Below, one piece after another: positions 55,396 to 64,000 of a stretch of 64,000 nucleotides of DNA. Positions within the stretch are counted from its first letter, which is position 1. Each line of letters opens with the position of its first letter. The translations under genes and the position numbers were made by a program. A model generated the notes under the pieces. That model was not told where the DNA came from. It ran no database searches and saw only the letters and a list, made by a program, of their open reading frames with translations. Source of the stretch: Nectonema munidae (taxonomy: Eukaryota > Nematomorpha > Nectonematoida > Nectonematidae). The stretch is taken from assembly GCA_030549495.1 (NCBI GenBank), contig JAUIRK010001047.1:124001-188000 (forward strand). Reading direction: 5' to 3'.

Positions 55396-56229
55396 GCTGA
55401 AAGCTATGTCGGAGGCTATGCCTGAGATGGTTAAGTGTAATTGAATATGGGTGGGATCTGTTTTTATGGAAATAAGAAAAATGAAGCCGTTTGCTTTATT
55501 TTGGCCAGCGTGCACTGCATTTTGTTGATGCTAACGAAGTCTTATCAATGCTGAACATTTAGTTTCACAAATGTAGATGTTTTGACATAAATTTCATGTG
55601 ACATTTTATATGATATTTGTTAGTTGACAAGAACCCTGTCAAACTTGGGAGTATAAATCGGTATGTTTGTGTAGAGGAAAGTTACGCGATTAATAAGATA
55701 AGTAGGATTGTAAAGTATTTGGTTTAGCACGTTGATTTATCGAGGTAGTGGTAATTTAACGGATAATAGCTGGATGTGTAGGAGCAAGATTGGGAGGAGT
55801 GGAACAAAATTTAGTTTCATATGTGAAATGAAATTATATGTAGGATTCACGGTCATTTGTTTTGTTGAAGTCGTTTTGCTATATGGAAAGGATCTGTGTA
55901 GGAAAATTACACTGGGTTACAAAAAAAATTTTTTTATAAGTTGTCTTAGTTTTTTCAACTGATTTAGAGCAAATCTGCACCGCTGGATCCAAAAATGCCA
56001 TCTGTTTTCCCCGATCAGGTCAAGTTTTTCTACTAAGTAAATATAGACAGATTCATTTTTTTACTAAGTGGGATACATTAAAACGGCATATTTGTTTGAT
56101 TTGTGTTACCTTTACATTCGATAAAAATTATTTTTAAGGAAAAAACTTTATTAACCCAATTTATTATAATAAATCACTGATAAAAACAGGTGCATGAAAA
56201 CTAGATGTTTGGTCATCATTGATCATTCA
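55396..56229. other. Intergenic, nothing recognised
   Basis: A 76-codon frame (55732-55962) has mixed composition and no known similarity. No other feature is supported. Confidence 0.4.
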
Positions 56230-56985
56230 GAACTAGAACTTCTGTTTTTTTGATCTTCTTGAATGCCCAGCGGCATGGATGTCTCTCCCCTCCATCTCCA
56301 TTATGTCCTGATGAAATCTCTCCCCCTGCTCGTGCTCATTGATGCCAGATTTTCAGGAAACCTATCCATATGTGAGAATAGGTAGTGCATTTTGATGCTC
56401 ATGTTGCATCCCAGATTTTTGAAGGCAGTCAGCATTTTAGTAACGAGTTCTGTGTAGTTGCCTTGTTGTTGCCAAGGAAGTTCTTTACAAAAAGAACAAA
56501 TGCCTTCCACGCTTCCAGTTTGACTTTGTTCATTGTGTTTTCAAACTCTGGATCTCTAATGAGCTGACGTATTTGAGGTCCGTCAAAGATGCCAGCTTTT
56601 AACTTCTCCATGGTCACTCCTTGAAAAGCATGGCACAGGTAAGTGAAGTAGCCGCTATTCTTGTCCAGAGCTTTAGTGAACTGCTTCATTAAGCCAATAT
56701 TAATGTGCAGGGGTGGGAAGATTATTTTGTCTCTGTCCACTAAAGGTGTGTTGATGACGTTCTTTGATCTGCTAGGCTCTAATTCCTCACGTACAGCCCA
56801 CTCTTTTTTTGTGTAATGCTGAGTTCTGTCTCTACTATCCTACATGCACAGAAAGAACGGTTTCTTGGTAAAATCGGACTGCTGTCCTAACAAAAAGTTC
56901 ACCATCTTCATGTCAATGCAGATCATCCACTCATGCTGACAATAACAAATTTTCCCCAGCAGATCCAATCCAACTATCTTATTTT
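56230..56985 (-). pseudogene. Broken copy of a widespread uncharacterised invertebrate protein
   Basis: Read leftwards: HEWMICIDMKMVNFLLGQQ, QSDFTKKPFFLCM (stop) DSRDRTQHYTKKEWAVREEL, VDRDKIIFPPLHINIGLMKQ, FTKALDKNSGYFTYLCHAF, MEKLKAGIFDGPQIRQLIRD, LEAWKAFVLFVKNFLGNNKA; then, shifted, LVTKMLTAFKNLGCNMSIKM with HYLFSHMDRFPENL; and in another frame HEQGERFHQDIMEMEGR. I recognise LPPLHIKLG, GIFxGPQI, NFLGN, GxxMSxKxHFLxSH and GERFHQD as the signature of a family found in many copies in arthropods and other animals. Its function is unknown and it is presumably transposon-borne. At least one stop and two frameshifts are present. No introns are seen. Confidence 0.8.
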
Positions 56986-57589
56986 AGTTTGCTCCAGATA
57001 ATTTGACTTTCATTTTCAATTTTTTGTTATCTTTATTAATTGTCTTAGCTTTCTAATTTAAATAAAATCTAAATTTGAAAAGACTTGTTTTTATTGATTC
57101 ATTCTTAATGTTGTTTTTATCTACTGAAATAAATCCACACTGCAAGTCAGAGTCATAATTTTCCTTTTACTACTTTTTACTATAATTCTGCATATAATAG
57201 TGTTAATATAAGAAATATGCTGACTCGATTTGAGTTTATTGTTAACAATCTCAAATTTAAAATTGGAAAAATCAACCTAAGAATCTACTAGATAAACTAC
57301 CAAATATGATTGCTTTCGACTCGGATATATTTATATTAATACAATAATTTTTACACTATTTAAAAAATAAATTGATTTCAGCATTAAATAAACTTATTAT
57401 TATTTAATAATAATGGAACTACTCGAAGTTACATCATAAGCAAAACAGAAAAATTTAGTCATTACAATTATATATATGGTTAATGAAAATTAGTAGAGTA
57501 ACGGATCTAGAATTAAACCTTCTAATGCCCTATAAGAACTTTATTAATATTAGATTAAGAGTAAGAGTAAGAAAGAGTAAGAAATTTAT
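56986..57589. other. Intergenic, nothing recognised
   Basis: AT-rich sequence without gene or repeat structure. Confidence 0.5.
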
Positions 57590-58240
57590 TTCGCAAAATG
57601 AAATTTTGTCAACAAACATATAGAAAAAGGTTTGTCAATCATTTTACAAAAATCAACTGAAAAAAAATCAAATCATATATGCTAGGATATTCAAATCTGC
57701 ATTTTAGATTCCGAATTATTTAGAACACGTTTATGGCGACCAAGTAAATTAGATGCCATAAAGACAAAGATTCCTGTTAGACTATAAGGAGAGTTTTTTA
57801 ATAAAATATCAGATTGTCGAATGCTTTATTGAAGTCAATGAACAAAGTAAGAAAACCTTTAGTAGACTCAAGATTATTAAATATATTCTCTAAATAACAA
57901 ATGAGTAACGAGTGCTATGACTGTTTCGAAAACCAACTTGAAATTACTAAAACTATTCATTATAAAGAAACTAAGAGTGTAGTTGGTTATAAAGCAATTT
58001 TTCGAAGATTTTCGCTAGTACGGGAAATATAGAGATAGGCTGTAATTATTTATAATTTAGACACTTATGAGAAGAGTCTCCAAAAATGCAGGCAACAGAA
58101 TAGTCTTAAAAAAAAGCTTTTCTTTAATTGATTGATTGATAATTGTCCAACTTGAAAGATGTTCAGACCTTTTAAGCTGTCAAAAGCTAATAAATAGGAA
58201 GGAGAATGAGTAGGCATAGACAGATAATTCAGCTAATTAT
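57590..58240 (-). mobile_element. LINE reverse-transcriptase fragment (Jockey/CR1-like), minus strand
   Basis: Read leftwards: LQPISIFPVLAKIFEKLLYN (about 58045-57985), equivalent to NYRPIS..P..SKIFEK, then a GFRNSHST-type segment (QVGFRNSHSTRYSFV, about 57950-57905), and TLFIDFNKAFDN (about 57850-57815) with the first catalytic Asp. It is broken in frame and truncated at both ends. It is a different copy, and by sequence a different family, from the LINEs at 1620 and 48628. Confidence 0.75.
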
Positions 58241-59830
58241 TGAAGAAAAATAAAATTGAAAGAGAAAAAAAGAAGTTTAAATTCTTTTATCACTTATCCT
58301 CAACTATACTTCCATGAAATTTTGCTTCTAGTGGTTGTTTTTTGCTTTTTCTTCTAGAATCAAAGTCAATACAAAGGGATCATATGTATTAGTAATTCAT
58401 AATTTTTATTTTTATACAGTTTTGCTTCAAATTTTAAAATGAATTTTTTCATTATTTATTATTAAATTTGAATTTTTAAAGAATACTTGCTTAGTATATC
58501 TGAAAGTTATTTTTTAATAAGATTATTTGCAAAATTAAAAAATAAATTCTGCGTTATTTATGGGTCTACTGCAGATTTGGCAGATTCTTAGGGTTATACC
58601 AAAACGTTCACTTTAATGTGGTTTTTTTTACATGTAAGTTAATAGTTTGCGTTTTGCGACGGTAAAATCGGGACAATACAGGAAATCCGTAATATCTGGC
58701 AACCATAGGCTGGTTGGGCTATAAGATGGCACTGTTTTATGAGACGCTTTATAACTGAATTCCATAGAATTTAGAGCTCATAATATGATTAATTATGGTT
58801 TTTTTAAGAATAAAAATTTGCGTTTACCTTCATGTATTTTTCATATTACTTCTTTCGATGGGAAATAAAAATTTATTTTATCACTAATATTATTTTTATA
58901 TGATACTTCTACATGATGCCGAACTTTTTATAATTTTCAAAATCTAATATAAAAGGATTTATGTTCAATGAACTAACCACCATTATTTTATTACGGAGCA
59001 TTACACTTGCACTATTAGCTCCCAATGCCACGATAACCGCAGGGATTTTATCAAGTCCAATTATCTTGTTTCTAAATGTAATCGCATTGCTAGCTTCTGA
59101 CTTTAAAATATAACAAAATCAATCTTATATGTTATCGATAAAGCAAAAACAAAATGGTAATTGTTCATGTCTGCCATTATTTCTACACTAATCTATTAAG
59201 ATTGAGAACATTCCCAATTTTTATCTAATGACCTGAATTACGCTTTGGGCTAGAACTAATTCTTCATATGATCCGCAAATACATATAATTAGGAGATGTA
59301 TAGCTTTTCGTAAAATCATGCATTTCTCTGAAAGTAAAATTTACAACTATCATGAGCTTGATAAATTCAAATTCACCACAGTTGTATAAATCAGCAGTTT
59401 AATACATTTCAAATTTAGTAATTCAATAGTTACGGGTTTGACGAAAATAGACTGCCAAACATGATCTAAAATTGAATCAATAGAACATGTTACCCCCGGT
59501 TTTTTTTATTTGAGGCCTTCCCATTTGTATATGGGAAGACAGTGATCACTACTCATTCGATGTAATAAAGATATTATTACAAATAATAGCTTAATTATTT
59601 ACTAGTACATCTAGTTTTATATTTGATGTTTTATTTACTAACAAAACATCAGTTATTAAATTGGATTGTCACATATGAACTTTCAGATATTCGATTACTG
59701 AAACAACTGCATGCGTAACAAAAATCCTTATCTAGAGATATGCTATGCTCTAACTAAGTGAAGGTTTTATACCATGACTCCAAAAACGATCTCTTTTTTA
59801 AATTTTATATTTACATATTTACTTATATTT
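58241..59830. other. Intergenic, nothing recognised
   Basis: No frame with family similarity. A short ATCTGGCAACC word at about 58695 resembles a hAT end but has no partner. Confidence 0.5.
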
Positions 59831-59975
59831 ATTGGGGCCAGAGTAAGTATGGTTAGATACTGGGTTTCGATAACTCACGATCTTGGGTTCGATCTCGGAT
59901 CACGCCTACTTTCCTCATAGTTCGATAAAAGCGGCCCAAAACACCCCATCGTACCGTTATACCTTTGGAGAAAAG
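59831..59975 (+). mobile_element. tRNA-derived SINE, copy 2
   Basis: It starts ATTGGGGCCAGAGTAAGTAT; a box-A-like GTATGGTTAGATACTGGG and box-B-like GGTTCGATCTC follow. The body has GCCTACTTTCCTCATAGTTC and ends near CGTACCGTTATACCTTT. The order and sequence match copy 1 (18870 to 18727, minus strand), so both belong to one family. Confidence 0.8.
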
Positions 59976-62900
59976 AATTCCTGATTCAGCCGATTCCATG
60001 ATTACACAAATGGCAAAAACATTTCAAAAATTATAATAGATTCGAAAATGACATAAAATCACTTTAACAAATTTGAACTCACCAAACTTTTAACATTACC
60101 ATTGCTTATTTTACCTTCTATCCATGACTCAGTCAGAAGAAAATAAAGTTAAGAAAGCAATTATTTATTGATTTTAAATCATGTATTGCATGTTATCTAT
60201 TATGTAGATTGTAGATTATTATTATACAAATCAAGCAGAAAGGTTTTTCTACTATAGACATTGTGGAAAAAGGTTTATCAGAAATGAGTATTCAATAATA
60301 AACCTTGCTATACATAAAATGCTCACTTTGCTTATTTAAAAAAAAGATGTCTAAAAATAATTGAAGAATCGAGGAAAGGTATTGGGAGGTAGCAGTAAAT
60401 TTTTCCGATACGATTCCATGATTCCGATTAATCGTCCTATCACTAGTTCAAAGTTTAAAAATGGTTGTCTTCTGAAGAACGCAGTGAAAGGCTTGTCTTG
60501 GAAGACTCGTTGGTAACACGCGGCCCTATTTACCCCACATTCTATTATTTGACAACCCAGCTATCGGATACAATATTAACTAGAAGCTAAAAGATTTTTC
60601 TCAACCCCTTATCTCACCAATTGTCAACAAGCCTGGCTCATTTCAAATGAATTGTGTAGGTGCACTGATTACTCTGTACTGAGACACGTTGCTGCTTAAA
60701 ATACTAACTCAGAAAAACAAGGAATCATCTTATATAATCTTCATGTTATTGCTACACATATATTCCTTTAGTAAAGTAAATTGTTTGAAAATATATTTAG
60801 GACTTTACTTATGTAAAACTTAGTTATTTTACTTATGTTTTCATTAATTTAATTATAAGCTTTAAATTTTAGAGAATACCTCGTTGTAAAATCTATCGCC
60901 TCTTGTTCAAATTTCTCTCTACATTACTGCCTCTGTTCATCAATACCTCAAATTCGGATTAATTTATCAAATGAAGTGGAAATTATTCAAAAAATATGGA
61001 TTTTAAATATTCATTCTTAGAATTAGCCTTAAAATTTAAAAAAGTAATATGGAAAGTCTACTTACAAACGAAACCTGTCTTTTAAATATAATTAAAAAAT
61101 GGAAGTTCTCTTTGAAAAAAGTTGTAATTAAATTATAAAATGTATGACAATTTTTTAGATTAAAGTACTCAATGTCTGATATCATGTGACGCGCTATTAA
61201 AACATAACTTAAATAAATGATGACTATAAAGATTAATCGTATAGGCATATACGTTAAATTTTCAAAAAGTCATTTCTACATTCAAAAGTCTTATTTAATT
61301 TCTTATTGCGTTGAAAGCATTAAAAACTTTGCTGAGTAGTTATTTTATATAAATATTTACACAAAACACATCCACTTTTAATATTATTCTGTGTTTTGTG
61401 TTCTTTGGAACAAGCTTTCCTTTTAGAAGTTTCAAGATCATTGCTTTCTAGTAATTTTCCTTTTCGAGTTCTTTGTGCGACACTATATATCACATATCTA
61501 TATATGTATGTGATGATAGAGAAAATTTTTCCCATTAGTTTTTTGTCAAGAATTCTAATGAAGTTTAGGCTAGGTCCTTTTGTTTTTTCAATGTTAAAAT
61601 GTTTTGAAGCCTTTTTTGATTGCTAATTTTAAAAAGTACCCCACATTTTTGAACTATTATTTTGTGAGGTGGAGTATAAGCTAAGATTGTGATCTACTTG
61701 AGCAAAATGACCCATTGAACTATTATAATCTTCCTTTGTTATCGTGGTAATTTGAAAGTTGAACATTTTCCCATTCTTCTAACTCTTTTTCTAATAAATT
61801 TCATGATTCAATCATCCTTACTCGAAAACGTAGCTATCAGAAGAGTATTTTCTTTCATTGGCGAACAATTGAACTGCTTTGCAGATCGGAAAAAAAGATG
61901 ATAAATATAACGATCATCGTATGCAACAACGAAAAATATTTGAACAAATTAATTTTTGAGAGGCTCTTTTGGCGAAAATAAATTTCTTTCAAAACCCCCT
62001 AGTTTTTGCAAGAACTTTGTACATAACTTGTTCGAATCTTTTTGCATCTAATATTCAGTCGTGTAATCACTTATTTTTTTCTTTTCGTCTTTCCTTTCTG
62101 ACCTTGACCTCCGTATACGAAACTTTACTTGGCGTTATATAACGTCCAATTAATAAGGTAAAGGAGTAATGGTGACACCATAGCACTCTTTTATCTAAGT
62201 TCCTAAACGCATATTCAAACTTTGGTTTCTTACATGCTTCTCTTAATGCCGGTTTTTATTAACAAATGAAATCGAAAGTACTGAAGTAAATTTTCTTTCG
62301 GGAACTTATCAAGTAAAAATTCAGTATTTTTATCTCTATAGTTTTCATTTGTCCATTTTGTCAAATGAAAGTGGAAAAAGGATTTTTACTCTACCGCTGA
62401 CTTTGAGTATTCTCAATGAGTTGCTATAAGTGTTCGACCAATTTCTAAATGAGCCGTGTAAAATTTTGAAAACCTATTGAGGGCATTATGATTAGTGTGG
62501 ATTTAGAGTTGTTAGAGTTGTGGTTAGGTTTAGTGTTAACGCAACCGTACATTAAATTCTTGGCAACTTTCCTATTTATTTGTATTGTATTAATACACTT
62601 CTAACACAAAAAACATATAGTAGAGATACATGCATACATACATACGAATACATAGATACATATGACACGCATGCACTGGAATCAACCTGAATTTTCATCA
62701 ACGAAAGTGCTTGCTAGTATTTTTGTATCACGGGTCTAATAAAAGTATGATTTCTGGCATTTTTACTAAGAAATACGTGTGGTGCAGTTTTCACCGAAAA
62801 AAATAATTACGTAGAAGGAACAAACATACTAACATTTTTAGGAGTCAGAGAATATCTTTTTGCAGAAGGATGGCACTTTATTATGGGCGCTATAGGGTAA

Positions 62901-63233
62901 ATACATTGAATTTAAGAAATATGCAATAAAATGGAGAAACACAGGACAGAATTTACTCATAGAAAATGAAACAAATGCACACACATGTGGATAATACTAC
63001 ATAAAACAAAGATATGGAGAAAGCCTTCTGCTTTGAAATAAAAATCACTCATGACAACATTTTTGGAAGGATTGATTTATCAACCTTCATCCGTTGATCA
63101 AGCTGATCATTCAATTTATTTGAAAAGTCAATCAATCAATCAAACACAAATAAATCTGAGTAAGTATGGTTTGAATATATTATATTTTTTTTATTTAGTA
63201 TTACTAACATCTCAACGTTAACTAAACGCGTTC
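59976..63233. other. Intergenic, nothing recognised
   Basis: Over 3 kb of AT-rich sequence. It includes a CATACATACATAC run near 62632 and short frames only (70-76 codons around 61036-61626, overlapping on both strands) that look like chance. Confidence 0.45.
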
Positions 63234-63437
63234 TTGAAAAAACAAAAGTGTCGAATTTTGTTATTCTTTTCAAATATAAAATCTCTTTATTTCTTTCACA
63301 GGGTAGCGAAGTTTAAGCCTGGAATCATGTCTAGTCAGAGATTTCAAAGGGATAGCATTCGTTGTTGGTATATGATAAAATTTTTCATAGTTGAAGACGG
63401 AGTTGGCTTTTTCCCTCAGACTTCGCAAACCTGCTGA
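63234..63437 (+). other. Possible exon, unassigned
   Basis: After a good acceptor (TTTCTTTCACAG, ending about 63300) a frame reads VAKFKPGIMSSQRFQRDSIR and ends EDGVGFFPQTSQTC at a stop (63435-63437). In phase it could follow STRAP exon 7 (AG|G), but it does not resemble the known C-terminus, so I do not assign it. Confidence 0.2.
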
Positions 63438-64000
63438 ACAGATGACAGTTAAACGTGAAATATTTGAACAGTAAATTGGAGTGTATGCTTGAATATTAAT
63501 TTTTATTTATTAAATTAGAAATAGAATTTAGATAAATTGATTTTTATCAAGTCAAACTTTTATTTTAAGAGTGATTTTTCTAGAGTTTTTTTTAATAATT
63601 TTTTGAAACCTTAAGAGAACATTGTATAACTTGAACTTCTTTTTCAATTTCAATTGCTTAAAACATAATAGTATATTTAATCAAAAATTTTGTGCAATAG
63701 CATCCTTTCAAAACATCTTTTTGTCTCGATTACTTCAACCTTAAAACGGGGTTTAGATCTTATCATCTAATTTGTGACAAAGTTAGTAAAACTAATAAAA
63801 AATTTTGTATCCGTACAATTTTAAAATTGTTCAGTAAAATTGCTTTAAGTACGCTAATTCGTCCAAAAATAAAACATTAAAATAATTAATTGTATGATAT
63901 TAGAGCGTGGAAAATGAAAGCCATATCCATATTGTAAAAATTTGATTCAATTTAATGCAAATGGTGTAGCTGCCAATGCGTGGTAAAAACCTCTATGTTT
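63438..64000. other. Intergenic, nothing recognised
   Basis: AT-rich sequence to the window edge. Confidence 0.5.

Overview
The window is AT-rich eukaryotic nuclear DNA (animal, most likely an arthropod, possibly a copepod-like crustacean). It has short exons with GT..AG introns, one recognisable conserved host gene, and a dense layer of decayed transposable elements. The species assignment is an inference from base composition, gene similarity and repeat types. No bacterial operons, CRISPR array or canonical tRNA/rRNA gene was seen.

The one clear host gene is STRAP (serine-threonine kinase receptor-associated protein, also called UNRIP), a seven-bladed WD40 protein. It lies on the + strand in seven coding exons from 33289 to 47285. 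Every splice site is GT..AG and every exon-exon phase agrees. The coding exons give 308 codons plus 2 nt without a stop. The last exon (about 50 residues in the human protein) was not identified. Introns 1 to 4 carry transposon fossils: antisense Tigger-like transposases in introns 1 and 4, a hAT fragment in intron 1, a tRNA-derived SINE in intron 2, and a Mutator-like (MULE) transposase in intron 3.

Left flank, 1-33 kb: a hAT 3' end (1-457); a near-perfect 93-bp inverted repeat (918-1120); a hAT (1393-6185) that hosts a LINE, which itself hosts a 0.63-kb MITE; a piggyBac (7744-10194); a 3.49-kb TTAA-flanked element filled by two arrays of about 150-bp repeats (12217-15708); a 273-bp hAT MITE (16145-16417); an OTU-domain gene remnant with a SINE in it (17829-19560); a Tigger transposon (to 21482); remnants of an unrecognised zinc-finger gene family (21836-22960); and a second piggyBac (about 23650-24806) split by a 440-bp foldback element with an exact 8-bp target duplication. 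After these come a BED-finger hAT fragment, a diverged copy of the about 150-bp repeat family, a strict 16-bp minisatellite, and an old LTR-retrotransposon pol fragment with two inverted LTR-like ends.

Right flank, 47.3-64 kb: a hAT MITE relic, a LINE (minus strand, 48.6-50.6 kb), a fragment of the repeat-array element (52.1-52.54 kb), a possible Penelope-like tail, a compact 2.1-kb hAT (53297-55395), a broken copy of a widespread uncharacterised invertebrate protein family (56.2-57.0 kb), another LINE reverse-transcriptase fragment (57.6-58.2 kb), and a second copy of the SINE found at 18.8 kb. From 60 to 64 kb almost nothing is recognisable.

The most unusual material is in the non-coding elements. 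One is the foldback element at 23.8 kb together with the 16-bp minisatellite at 29.85 kb: their termini align as GGTTCC-N-GG followed by a 15-16-bp unit of the same layout but different sequence. The other is the TTAA element whose interior is two independent arrays of about 150-bp repeats, with relatives at 28 kb and 52 kb.
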